Assembly (NCBI GenBank): GCA_034769895.1
Contig: CM068367.1
Location: 88,207,899 to 88,271,898, forward strand
From: Magicicada septendecula
Lineage: Eukaryota > Arthropoda > Insecta > Hemiptera > Cicadidae
Direction of reading: 5' to 3'
DNA length: 64,000 nt
A program made the position numbers and the translations under genes. Below are positions 36,101-42,710 of the stretch, in pieces; the first letter of the stretch is position 1, and each line of letters opens with the position of its first letter. Under the pieces are notes generated by a model, which saw only the letters and a list, made by a program, of their open reading frames with translations, had not been told where the DNA came from and ran no database searches.

Positions 36101-39100
36101 GCAACGAGACAGGATTAGACTCACTGTCTTAGCTTGCAGTAATGCAGCTGGGACTAATAAGTTGTCTCTCATGGTCACAGGCAAATCTAAAAAACCGAGG
36201 GCATTCAAAAACATCAACGTCAACTCACTTCCTGTACACTACAAGAGCCAAAGAAAAGCATGGATGACCAGCGAATTATTCAAAAATTGGTTTCATGAAC
36301 AACTTGTGCCTGCTATTAAAAAGTTCAGTAAAGAAAACGACCTACAAGCCAGAGCTTTACTTGTCTTAGACAATGCTACAGCACACCCCCCAGAAGAAGA
36401 ACTTATCAACGGAGATATCAAAGCAATTTTTTTACCTCCAAACATCACTCCATTACTGTAGCCAATGGATCAACAGGTTCTTCAGAACATGAAGTGTGTA
36501 TATAAGAAATTGCTTCTAAGGTCTGTAATTGAAAACTAGGACCCTACACAAACAATTCTTCAAATCCTCAACAAAGTCACCATAAAAGACGTAATATACT
36601 GGATAGCTGAAGGATAAGAAAATGTCAAGCAACAACTCATCAGACAGTCTTGGTCTAAGTTATGGCCAGACCTTTCCTACATTGACAGCCCTGAACAAGC
36701 CGATGAGAGAAGCGAAATCTTGCAGCTCGTACAACAAATCCAAGGCTGTGAAGAAGCAGACGACACAGATGTCAACGAATGGCTGGCAGATGACATTGAA
36801 GACCATCAAGTTTTGACTGATGAAGAAATTGTATCTTTGATACAACAAACACGTGATGACGATTCCTATGAAAATGAAGAAGCAGATGATCCTGTGCCGA
36901 TCTCACACGCCGAAGCAGCAAGAGCTTTTGAACTATCGTTAGCCTATGTAGAACACCATGCCAATGCTACACCGGGAGACGTCTTATTTTTGAGGCACTG
37001 GCGGCACATCGTGGCGTCTGCTGGATTTAAAGCTTTGCATAAGAGAAAAATGACTGATTTTGTGCAACACCTTAAGTAGTGTCTAGTTATGTAGTATGTA
37101 TTTATTGTAGTTTTTTGTGTTTTATATACTTTTACTGGCACTAAACTGTTAGTACAAATATGTTTTTCCATTCATTTGACAGACAGTAATTTCTGGATAA
37201 CATAATTCAAAACTTTATTTTGCCATATATTTAAAAAAATCTAAAGTCGTTCATTTTAATAAAAATATCACTAAAAATGGATTAGTGTGTATTTATTTAA
37301 GCTTTTATGTACAAATTATATTGATATGTTCCAGTTATTTTGTCGTATTTTTTATTTCTTTGTCCAATTTTTAGACCCTTTTTTTCAAACTACCGGTTCG
37401 GATTAAGCGGGTTTTTGGACTAGCGGGGTTCGGACCTGCGGAGTTCCACTGTATATATTCATGTATTTTCTCTTGTGTAAAGCAAGTTGTATCATAATCT
37501 GTTAAAATAATGGTAAAAGAAAACACTAAATTATTTATTTCCAGGGGGAAAGTGATATAGAGCAACTAGCATTAGTGTTAAAAGGACTTGGAACACCAAC
37601 AGAAGCAACTTGGAAAGGTATCTCAAGTCTTCCAGATTACAATAAGATAAGCTTTCCACCAACTCGACCACAACCCTGGGAAAACCTTATCCCTGATACA
37701 GCTCAGGTCACGGTGCATCTCATTAGTTCACTTCTTGTGTACGACCCTAGCAGACGATTAACAGCAAGTCAGGTAATAATGAATTATGTATTTATTTTTT
37801 TAGCATTCTATACTGTTCTTGATGTGCTAAAAGCTGGCCCAATTCATCAATTTCCAGTCTGAGAGGGGACTATGCATTTTTCTTTCTTAGCCTTTGATAA
37901 TCTAATGCCATATTAGAAGGTAGCAATTCCAATTATATAAGAATCGATCCTTCTTATTGCCCAACCAATCTAGGAACTTGGCAGCATAGCCTGCTTTATG
38001 TAAGCCGTACAGCACATAAGAAAGGTAGTGTGGCTAAGACTATGCTTCCACATACTTCTCAGTGGACCTGAAGGCTGAAAAGTGCATTTTGATTTTATAA
38101 TGCACTCAGGGAATAGCTTTTATGCCACTTATAAAATCTGGATTGCCAGTCTGAAGTTTTAAAACCTTCTGGTCCGGACATCTAAAACAGAAACTGAAGT
38201 ATGGGACCAAAGAAGACAAAGAGGAAATCCAGGAAATAACTGAATTAATTGTGTGCAGAATGTTATCAAAAAGTATGGTTTTTAGTCAGAGGGTGCTGAA
38301 GACAACTTTAAGTAGCAAGATATGATCAAGGAGCAACAGATGGACATGTTTTTATAGCAATTTATATACATAAATGTTATCTCAAATGTTGTGTTAAAGA
38401 CACACAATTTAATAACAACTTTTTTGGCCATATAGACAATAAAAATTTCATTATTATGTAGAGTACAACACATTAATGGGAATAAAATCTTCTTCTTCAT
38501 GACAGCGCTAAAGTAGGGTCATCTAATTTATGAGGAGACTTCTATCTAAACTTTCTTGTGTAGATATCACCACTTGGTGCAATGATTTGGTCAAGTAGAG
38601 ACTAAGTAAATATCCAAACTTTGTTAAATGACTAAGCTTAACTTTGGCGTAGAGCTGACTGTGTGAGAAAACTGTCTGGTGTATGTAAACAGTAATTTTC
38701 CAAGTAATTGATAAGTGCATTGACCTATATCAAAGAAATATCAAGCCCAAATCGCAATATTGCTTCAGAGGGAGAAAGCCTGATATGTGGCAAAAACTCT
38801 GTCATCTTGGCTTGCACCATACTCAATGCTGTTGCTGAGCACTGAAATTACTGTGATGTGAGTTCCATCAATGAGTCTTCGCAGGAATTAAATTCCTCAT
38901 TAGCATGATAATAGCACCAACTTTGAGGACCAATATGTGTCTTGGAAGACCAGAGATTCCAATACCATTTTGGAAATAATTGGGTAGCTGAGGTTGTTCA
39001 TATGATTTCAGCTGATCATTAGTAGAGTAAAAATGTTCCTGTTACTGACTTGGAAATAACTCCTAAACTGCATACCGTATAGGTATATTACTACCGACTT

Positions 39101-40128
39101 GGAACCTACCTACTTACCTACCTATATCACTTTGTGTTCCGAGTTGGTAGTGATATACTTATATTTAGTTAATATACAGACTCATCATGGACAACAAAAT
39201 CCAAGAATCCTAAACTGCTTTGTGAACAGTGCTGCTAGGGACATAATGCAAAGTCTCATTATACTAAATGTATACATTGTCTCTTTCTATCCATATTACT
39301 GTTGTTCACAAACACCTTTCATTGCTGAAATCAGGACCTTTTCTTTTGGCACTTTTCTACCTACGACATTTTTAACAATCGTCAGGTGTTTAACATCTCA
39401 AATTGGTAATATGATCTGAATAGATATAAGAATGAACAATAATCAGTATACGCATATATTAAACAAAAGAGATACTTAATTTCCAAAATATAATATGCAT
39501 TTTGTCAAAGAACTTGTATTTTTACAATGTTTAACAGAATTTATACCTAACCTCATTCTGTGTGCATAAAAATGATATACAAAGTTATATAAATTACAAA
39601 GTAACAGATGACTTAAGTGTTAAAAATGGTGAAAGAATTCGAAGATTAAAAAGTAATGACAGCTACAAGAAATTCAACTAAGGTATATTTTAATGAGGTC
39701 CAAATTCTTTGTTAAAGGAGATGTATATAAGTAATGGCTGATCCAGTGGGCATCATAGAAGAAATGACTTTAGAGACAATGATGATGTTGATTACACACC
39801 ATATATTGTTTAGTATACTATCAATTAAAACATTGAATAATGTCACTTTTCCAGTAACCTGATATATATTATATGTAAAAAAGACACTTTACTTAATTCA
39901 TAGCAAATACATTTAGTATGATTACAAACGTAAATCAATCTGTTTTTTTCTTTTCATTTTTAGGCTTTGAAACATCCTTATTTTCTAACACCACCATTAC
40001 CTTGTCGTTTGTCCCAGATGCCAAAACCTCCTGTTGACCATCGCCAGCGGCTGAAAAGTAGAGAATTATCGGTTGACAAGTCACCAGCAGAATTGTTTCA
40101 TGATTTACAAGAGTTAATTGCTATATAA
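11996..40128 (+). CDS. CDK20: CDK20 (cell-cycle-related kinase, CCRK), complete five-exon gene
   Basis: This is a CMGC protein kinase that phosphorylates serine/threonine and works in cilia and Hedgehog signalling upstream of ICK/MAK-type kinases. Coding exons are 11996-12181, 26431-26619, 28555-28797, 37545-37772 and 39964-40128, giving 336 residues (vertebrate CDK20 has 346). Visible motifs are the glycine loop GEGAHG (11-16), ATP-site Lys33 in VALKK, the alpha-C helix PNSVIREI with Glu51, HRDLKPAN (124-131, split by an intron after Arg125), DLG at 144-146 instead of the usual [15 protein letters not shown] (163-174) and VDIWAVGC. All four introns are phase 0 with GT-AG ends. Introns 1 and 3 are swollen by transposons, but every exon is clean. 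Confidence 0.97.
12182..12479. other. Start of CDK20 intron 1, containing one arm of an inverted duplication
   Basis: After the donor there is about 80 bp of plain intron. The segment from 12261 onward is then repeated in inverse orientation at 15909-16195. Confidence 0.7.
12261..12554 (+). repeat. Left arm of a ~290-bp inverted duplication in CDK20 intron 1
   Basis: This arm reappears as reverse complement at 15909-16195, including landmarks such as GGATAAATAAAAGGAATATT and GGTTTGCAAATAAGG. It spans both flanking sequence and the edge of a Penelope-like hammerhead region, so the whole junction was duplicated in inverse orientation. Confidence 0.85.
12480..12698. repeat. Head-to-head inverted Penelope-like terminal sequences
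   Basis: 12480-12588 and 12590-12698 are inverted copies of one sequence. Shared blocks include CGGAACACAAAG/CTTTGTGTTC, TTATAAGTAAAAACATAAAG and AACCTGAACCGGTTTTCACC. Each holds a hammerhead-like core facing the centre. The same terminal sequence recurs at 15909, 25093-25533 and 39125, so it is a Penelope-like pseudo-LTR family. The - strand copy has lost a pairing stem I. Confidence 0.8.
12591..12633 (+). ncRNA. Hammerhead ribozyme motif (type I), Penelope-like family A
   Basis: Stem I is AACCU/AGGUU (12591-12595 with 12629-12633). The core CUGAAGA (12596-12602) is followed by stem II ACC...GGU and GAAA (12617-12620). Stem III is the loopless palindrome AACCGGUU, with C12628 as the cleavage base. 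All core bases fit CUGANGA...GAAA...UH. Confidence 0.75.
12960..13398 (-). pseudogene. RTE-like LINE remnant, 3' end of the ORF
   Basis: The - strand frame 13075-13398 has [39 protein letters not shown] and [12 protein letters not shown]. These are the region after the reverse transcriptase palm in RTE-like and related LINEs widespread in arthropods. The RT and endonuclease domains are absent (5' truncation, usual for LINEs). Coding resemblance continues weakly to about 12960. Confidence 0.8.
13399..13984. other. Unassigned intron sequence with a G homopolymer
   Basis: No gene or known repeat is recognised. A run of about 11 G lies near 13491-13501. Confidence 0.4.
13985..15207 (-). mobile_element. 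hAT remnant (TTF/ZMYM-type) with C-terminal transposase only
   Basis: The - strand frame 13991-14371 contains [21 protein letters not shown] and [19 protein letters not shown], the hAT C-terminal dimerisation domain. The - strand 5' end is probably at 15207, where CAGTGGTGGCTCATCAGGGG reads as a typical hAT terminus followed by GCAAGAGAGGCTAAGCC. The matching opposite terminus was not found, so left limits are approximate. Most of the transposase is deleted. Confidence 0.75.
15208..15908. other. Unassigned intron sequence
   Basis: A 115-codon - strand frame (15525-15872), rich in Phe, Ile and Leu, has no motif I recognise. In AT-rich DNA such frames arise by chance. Nothing else is supported here. 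Confidence 0.35.
15909..16195 (-). repeat. Right arm of the inverted duplication
   Basis: Reverse complement of 12261-12554. It begins with the partial hammerhead tail CCGGTTCAGGTTTTAAGG and runs into the duplicated flank, ending ATCCAGATAAGTTAA. Confidence 0.85.
16196..16860. other. AT-rich intron sequence, nothing recognised
   Basis: Very AT-rich with no supported coding frame, RNA or repeat. Confidence 0.4.
16873..16913 (-). ncRNA. Hammerhead ribozyme motif (type I), Penelope-like family C
   Basis: On the - strand: stem I AAAU/AUUU, core CUGAAGA, one extra U, perfect stem II GAGGC-CUUGA-GCCUC, then GAAA, the short palindrome ACGCGU as stem III, and U as the cleavage base. It lies about 130 bp 3' of a GIY-YIG frame on the same strand, as expected for a Penelope-like element. 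Confidence 0.78.
17040..17470 (-). pseudogene. Penelope-like element, GIY-YIG endonuclease end (family C)
   Basis: A 132-codon - strand frame shows [25 protein letters not shown], the CxxC plus GIY-YIG core, then [13 protein letters not shown] and [12 protein letters not shown] with a catalytic Glu, and MLNDQLNF near the end. It closes at the stop near 17040. The reverse transcriptase is missing, so this is a 5'-truncated copy. Similarity is lost upstream at about 17470. Confidence 0.88.
17471..20187. repeat. Long A-rich non-coding tract, probable old repeat
   Basis: No coding frame is supported. The tract has strong A-over-T bias on the + strand. A TGTAACGTAACA near 17783 matches the reverse complement of the right terminus of the 828-2838 insertion, suggesting relation to that LTR-like family, but I could not align the interiors. 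Confidence 0.4.
18750..18930. repeat. Imperfect tandem repeat, three copies of ~75-80 bp
   Basis: TTCGATTGTTATATGCT (or TTCAATTG...) followed by a variable part with AAAAGAATTTATAAA recurs three times. Confidence 0.75.
20188..21840 (+). mobile_element. Element carrying seven ~160-bp tandem units (satellite family S)
   Basis: It starts near ATATCGGTATGGAGAACC and ACTTCCATATTCTAAG. Seven units with CCGATCTTCACC start at 20531, 20695, 20852, 21009, 21167, 21329 and 21495 (spacing 157-166 bp). Each unit carries GTAAACTACCCCTT and GATTCTGTTTGAATTTGCGG. The element ends with a (CA)n-type stretch, TTTTCGGAAAACGACTT, and the hairpin TTCCATTCCTTAAGGAATATGGAA. The two outer ends are inverted (ACTTCCATATTC / GAATATGGAAGT), which suggests a transposable unit. 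The array at 58605-64000 is the same family. No coding frame is supported. Confidence 0.75.
21992..22036 (-). ncRNA. Possible degenerate hammerhead motif, Penelope-like family E
   Basis: On the - strand UCCCA/UGGGA can form stem I around CUGAGGA and a GAAC in place of GAAA. Stem II is weak. It lies 3' of the GIY-YIG remnant at 22169-22535, the expected position, but two core features are poor. Confidence 0.35.
22169..22535 (-). pseudogene. Penelope-like element, GIY-YIG endonuclease end (family E)
   Basis: The - strand reads [49 protein letters not shown] and [10 protein letters not shown], ending [10 protein letters not shown] and a TAA at 22171-22169. These are the GIY-YIG core, the His-rich middle and the catalytic Glu region. 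No ATG precedes the core in frame, and the frame shifts near 22535, so it is a 5'-truncated fragment. It differs from the copy at 17040, so it is a separate family. Confidence 0.85.
22760..25050 (-). repeat. Long T-rich repeat, inverted relative of 55500-57900
   Basis: No coding frame is supported. On the - strand, the part around 24300-24440 carries ACCCACTAATAACACT, GTAAAACCCCAAAATAATGA and GTGATAAACACT in the same order as 56230-56330 on the + strand. The part around 24560 carries AAAGTACACTAACC as at 56067-56080. It is a divergent copy of one long family in opposite orientation, possibly an old LTR. Confidence 0.6.
25161..25207 (-). ncRNA. Hammerhead motif with a mutated core (family A)
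   Basis: The mirror copy of 25421-25467. Stems I and II and CUGAUGA are kept, but the invariant GAAA reads GAUA, which should abolish or weaken self-cleavage. Confidence 0.65.
25421..25467 (+). ncRNA. Complete type-I hammerhead ribozyme motif (family A)
   Basis: Stem I is a perfect 7 bp, ACAGCCU (25421-25427) with AGGCUGU (25461-25467). The core CUGAUGA is at 25428-25434, followed by one unpaired A. Stem II is GCCU/AGGU (25436-25439 with 25445-25448), including one G-U pair. GAAA is at 25449-25452. Stem III is the loopless AGCC/GGUU (from A25452), and U25460 is the cleavage base. Every core position fits the hammerhead consensus. Penelope-like elements are known to carry such ribozymes, where the tiny stem III is thought to favour cleavage as dimers. 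Confidence 0.83.
25534..26430. other. End of CDK20 intron 1, nothing further recognised
   Basis: AT-rich intron up to the acceptor TTTGTAG at 26424-26430. Confidence 0.5.
26431..26619 (+). CDS. CDK20: CDK20 exon 2
   Basis: 63 codons from [13 protein letters not shown] through [12 protein letters not shown] to the helix [10 protein letters not shown], ending just before the catalytic Asp. Acceptor TTTGTAG, donor GTGAGA, phase 0 on both sides. Confidence 0.96.
26620..28554. other. CDK20 intron 2
   Basis: Apart from the deleted hAT at 27368-28078 it shows no recognisable feature. The acceptor is TCTTACAG at 28547-28554. Confidence 0.7.
27368..28078 (+). mobile_element. Internally deleted hAT (711 bp) with CCTCTGAG target duplication
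   Basis: The ends are CAGGCCCGGC and GGCCGGTCCTG, inverted with a mismatch, and CCTCTGAG is duplicated at 27360-27367 and 28079-28086. A short frame inside keeps only the hAT C-terminal dimerisation motif ([13 protein letters not shown] and [17 protein letters not shown]), so it is a non-autonomous deletion derivative of a TTF/ZMYM-type hAT. Confidence 0.93.
28555..28797 (+). CDS. CDK20: CDK20 exon 3
   Basis: 81 codons starting with the catalytic Asp in DLKPANLL, then IADLGLARV, the activation segment [16 protein letters not shown] and [13 protein letters not shown], ending TPLFP. Donor GTAATG. DLG replaces the usual DFG. Confidence 0.96.
28798..29237. other. CDK20 intron 3, 5' part
   Basis: AT-rich, nothing recognised, up to the TA target of the Tigger at 29236-29237. 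Confidence 0.5.
29855..30377 (+). pseudogene. Tigger transposase, N-terminal half (broken)
   Basis: From ATG at 29855 it reads a CENP-B-type helix-turn-helix ([29 protein letters not shown]), then a stop, and then the second DNA-binding domain in the frame beginning before 29993 ([35 protein letters not shown]). An A-run near 29900 and a TGA near 29998 mark the breaks. It is cut at 30377 by the mariner; the rest follows at 36094. Confidence 0.88.
30465..30498 (-). pseudogene. mariner transposase C-terminal tip, cut off by the copia
   Basis: The - strand reads [12 protein letters not shown] and a stop, the usual last residues of a mariner transposase, in line with the fragment that ends at 35315 on the other side of the copia. 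Confidence 0.8.
30499..30686 (+). repeat. copia 5' LTR
   Basis: 188 bp, TG...CA, followed directly by the primer binding site. It contains an AATAAA signal in its second half. Confidence 0.95.
30761..34841 (+). pseudogene. copia gag-pol polyprotein with one frameshift near its end
   Basis: One 1207-codon frame (30761-34384) encodes gag and most of pol, and a second frame (34416-34841) encodes RNase H. Order by residue: three CCHC zinc knuckles from about 216 to 275, aspartic protease with [12 protein letters not shown] near 328, integrase with HRKLGH near 487, IHSDLCGPI near 547, RCDNGGEY near 611 and [10 protein letters not shown] near 646, then reverse transcriptase with [13 protein letters not shown] near 967 and the AIHVDDG box near 1045. 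RNase H shows [17 protein letters not shown] and ADVFTKPL. A single frame change near 34310, beside a T-run, separates the last domain. Otherwise the copy is open throughout. Confidence 0.95.
34842..35126 (+). other. copia 3' untranslated region
   Basis: A-rich sequence with a long A-run near 34859-34873, ending in the purine tract before the 3' LTR. Confidence 0.8.
35127..35314 (+). repeat. copia 3' LTR
   Basis: 188 bp, matching the 5' LTR base for base as far as I could compare. Confidence 0.95.
35315..35984 (-). pseudogene. mariner transposase (partial, catalytic Asp lost)
   Basis: The - strand frame 35312-35650 shows [11 protein letters not shown] with the second catalytic Asp and [18 protein letters not shown] with the third. 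The frame 35697-35984 shows [19 protein letters not shown] and [10 protein letters not shown], where the W-D of the first catalytic box reads R-S. There is a frame break between 35650 and 35697, and the N-terminal helix-turn-helix domains are deleted. The protein would be inactive. Confidence 0.92.
36094..37079 (+). pseudogene. Tigger transposase, catalytic and acidic tail part (broken)
   Basis: This resumes after the mariner with YNCNETGL, where the first catalytic Asp of the usual YN-DETGL box is Asn. Next come [14 protein letters not shown] with the second Asp and PPNITPLL followed by a TAG and PMDQ with the third. The tail (36720-37079) is acidic and ends in [23 protein letters not shown]. 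There are several stops and frame changes. Confidence 0.88.
37452..37544. other. CDK20 intron 3, 3' end
   Basis: The TA target copy and about 90 bp of intron up to the acceptor ATTTCCAG at 37537-37544. Confidence 0.8.
37545..37772 (+). CDS. CDK20: CDK20 exon 4
   Basis: 76 codons: [32 protein letters not shown] and [14 protein letters not shown], the end of the kinase C-lobe. Acceptor TTTCCAG, donor GTAATA, phase 0. Confidence 0.96.
37773..39963. other. CDK20 intron 4
   Basis: No coding feature is supported. Around 39125-39215 (CACTTTGTGTTCCGAGT, TTTAGTTAA, CATGGACAACAAAATCCAAG) lies a fragment of the Penelope-like family-A end. The acceptor is TTTTTAG at 39957-39963. Confidence 0.7.
39125..39215 (+). 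mobile_element. Penelope-like family-A terminal fragment
   Basis: It shares CTTTGTGTTCCGAGT and the block ending CATGGACAACAAAATCCAAGAAT with 12650-12755, without the hammerhead part. Confidence 0.7.
39964..40128 (+). CDS. CDK20: CDK20 exon 5 and stop
   Basis: 54 codons and [28 protein letters not shown] and the C-terminus [11 protein letters not shown]. The HPYF motif closes the kinase domain. Confidence 0.95.
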   Translation, partial: ALKHPYFLTPPLPCRLSQMPKPPVDHRQRLKSRELSVDKSPAELFHDLQELIAI

Positions 40129-40320
40129 TCATTTTTACATATGTTTAACAAGGTCAGTAGGTGTAAGTAAATTTTTAAGATACTCATTAGAGTTAGTAAG
40201 TCACTGATAAAACACAGATATTATGTTAATTTTTGGATTTTATGTGCTGGAGTGTATCAACTAACTATAATAAATTATTCCGATGTGGAAAACTATTATT
40301 TTAGATAAAAATTTTTACAT
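40129..40320 (+). terminator. CDK20 3' UTR with polyadenylation signal
   Basis: AATAAA at 40269-40274, about 140 bp after the stop codon, is the first strong poly(A) signal. Cleavage is expected 10-30 bp later. Confidence 0.65.
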
Positions 40321-40325
40321 TACCG

Positions 40326-40372
40326 CCTGAACAGGTATTTGCTTATTATGAATGTCATCTGAGGTTGCTGCT
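40326..40372 (-). ncRNA. Degenerate hammerhead remnant (family A relative)
   Basis: The - strand reads a corrupted core (CAGAUGA) followed by CAUUCAUAAUAAG, resembling 42183-42223 in inverse orientation. GAAA and stem III are not kept. Confidence 0.4.
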
Positions 40373-42182
40373 AGAAGTGCTGCTGTCCTGTTTTTGGTGA
40401 TGGTGCCGATGTTCAAAAGATAACACACAAAATGCATAGAGACAACATCCTAAATGAACAGACACAATTTAAATCACATGCACACACACACACACACACA
40501 CACACACAACAATGATCATTTGAATGATCACACTGTGACGATTTCATTAATAATAAAAATATAATAAATAAAAAAAAAATAAGAAGAGGAGAAAATTTAG
40601 ATTTAAATAAAATCGCACATTTAAACCAACTTTAAATCCCTAAAATAACGCAGAAATAAGACTTAATAAAGAGATTTAAAAACGAAAGGAATGCAAGTAT
40701 AAAAGTAAGGAAACACCCTAAATAATTAACCATGCATTGACAGGCGGTAACCGGCATCAACACGCATTTTAACCCATAAATAAAACTAATAATATGAGTA
40801 AAGTGCAACTCAATAAAAAATAAACAAGGAAAAACAGTTGTATACAATAATAATTTCTGAAGTAAAGGATATCTTTGGATAATAAATGTGTCAAAGATTA
40901 AAACGGTAAATATCGATTAAAAGGCGGAACTATTTTTCTGGTAAAGCATAAACTCCGCGAAGTTACTTTACCTCTCCCCAAAATAAACGTACAGTACTAG
41001 TGATGGAGCGCTCACGCGGTAAACTGGTCGCATCCGAACGATGCCACAAAGCAAAACAATATTTTGTTTCTTTTAAGTTCAACTAAGAACAGTGTGCAAC
41101 GTAATGTAGCGGTAAATAGTGAGTCCTATATAAACATGTAATATAAAAGAAAAAAGAATGAACAAGTGTGCGCGATGACATCTCTACATATTAATTTGTA
41201 CGAGAACAATGTATTTAAAATAAAATAGGTACTAGGTATCTAAGGTGAAAACCCCTTATCAATAATTATGTAAAGTGCATATCTGTGGAACAAACATTAA
41301 CATGAGTTATACTACTAACGAGGTTTTCTACCAGACTTCCGAGAAGAGAGTACCAGCCTCAGAATCACCAAACTCACTTCAGGAACCTCAACGTCAACGG
41401 AAAGTACAATAACAACAGACCATCAGTAGACACCTCAAGGACCGAGGAGCCTAATCTGAATCAACATCAGGATACCATAAGGTGACGCGGAAGCCAGTCT
41501 TCTGTGATTAAGTAATATTCAAATAAAAATGTACCAAAGACAATTTAAATAACACTTCAAGACTTTTAAGAGTAGTCACTAATTGTAACCAGTAGTATGT
41601 AATATGCTTAAAAATATGTGTAGTAGAAAGTAATGCTTAAATTATGGAGCGTCTCTGTTTCTAAAGTTTAAATAAAGTCCATTCTTCAAATGGCAAAAGC
41701 TAAATAAAGTCCATTCTTCAAATGGACTAAGTTGAAAGATAGTATATGAGTAAATGGGCATTATTAACAAACAAGTTTAAATCCCGGATCCATGGGGAAT
41801 TCAAACACATAAACTTCCTTATTTAAAGGGCCCTTCTGAAATATATGTTGTAAACTGTAATCTGTAAATTAAGAATCAGCTATGTTGAAAATCTTATGTA
41901 GAGATTTTAAGGTTATAGAATAATAAAGAGATGTCATTATATAACACACAAAACTGAGTGAATACATCAACAGGTACCCATGTCCATTTTCCTTCAATTC
42001 TAGGGATCATATATTATATATAGATATTTCTTAAAAATATATTTGTTTAATTAGAAGTTGGTTAAGTCTATGGCAGCCTGTGTAATTGACCAGAGCCAAT
42101 GAAGCACAGGTTCCCGGTATTATAACGTAGGTACGTTATAACACCATCACAAAAAAAAGGAAGGACAGTGCTCCTAGCGGCA
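40373..42182. other. 3' flank of CDK20, mostly unassigned
   Basis: It contains an (AC)n stretch at 40482-40508 and a local duplication (AATAAAGTCCATTCTTCAAATGG at about 41670-41692 and 41703-41725). It is bounded by inverted Penelope-like ends at 40326 and 42183. No coding frame is supported. Confidence 0.45.
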
Positions 42183-42223
42183 GCCTCTGATGACATTCAT
42201 AACAAGTGAAAACTGGTTCAGGC
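42183..42223 (+). ncRNA. Hammerhead motif with weak stem II (family A relative)
   Basis: Stem I is GCCU/AGGC, the core is CUGAUGA, then GAAA, stem III is AACU/GGUU and C is the cleavage base. Stem II is weak, so activity is doubtful. Confidence 0.55.
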
Positions 42224-42332
42224 AGTAAGGTAAACTTTTTATTTAAAATAATTGTGTTCTGCATTGAAGTAATAGTTAGTGATTATGTTTATGGTGTTAA
42301 GCTCACTGTATAGTATAACGGTCTTAAACATC

Positions 42333-42375
42333 ACGCGCGCGCGCGCGCACGCGCGTGTGTGTGTGTGTGTGTGTG
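42333..42375. repeat. (CG)n-(TG)n alternating purine-pyrimidine tract
   Basis: About 43 bp of CG repeats run into TG repeats. Such tracts can adopt Z-DNA. Confidence 0.9.
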
Positions 42376-42470
42376 GATACATTTTGTATGAATTAGTTTT
42401 TTACTGCATTATGCAGTAGTAGCTGTGATTTATAAATATATTTTGCTAAACATTATGCCACTGATTTGTT

Positions 42471-42710
42471 ATAATATTATTATATACATCCACCAAAATC
42501 AGTAAAGTTTCAATTTTTTTAAATTATTGAATAAGGCCTTTTCGAAATTATTATAATTTCATCATCAGTTCACACTAAAGAATGTTATTTGTGTCCATTA
42601 TATCTCACTGCATATTAAATTTATAATATAAATATAAATCACTACACATTATATCTCATTAAAAAAACTGAAACTTTACTGATTTTGGTGGATGTATATA
42701 ATAATATTAT
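42471..42710. mobile_element. MITE-like element with 50-bp inverted repeats and an internal hammerhead
   Basis: 42471-42520 and 42661-42710 are inverted repeats with about one mismatch (ends ATAATATTATTATATACATC). The 140-bp interior holds a hammerhead on the - strand (42528-42572) and TATATCTCA repeats. No coding capacity. Confidence 0.82.
42528..42572 (-). ncRNA. Hammerhead ribozyme motif (family D)
   Basis: On the - strand: stem I UGAA/UUCA, core CUGAUGA, an extra U, perfect stem II GAAAU-UAUAAUA-AUUUC, GAAA, palindromic stem III AAGGCCUU, and A as the cleavage base. All core positions fit the consensus. Confidence 0.77.

Larger units (their letters stand above)
29238..37451 (+). mobile_element. 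Tigger/pogo element carrying a nested mariner and copia
   Basis: The left end reads TAGTGGAACCCTGGTGGTCC and the right end, on the - strand, CAGTGGAACTCCGCAGGTCC, with subterminal TTCGGATTAA repeats. TA flanks both ends (29236-29237, 37452-37453). Without the nested mariner (30380-36091) it would be about 2.5 kb, the normal size for Tigger. It sits in CDK20 intron 3 in sense orientation. Confidence 0.92.
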
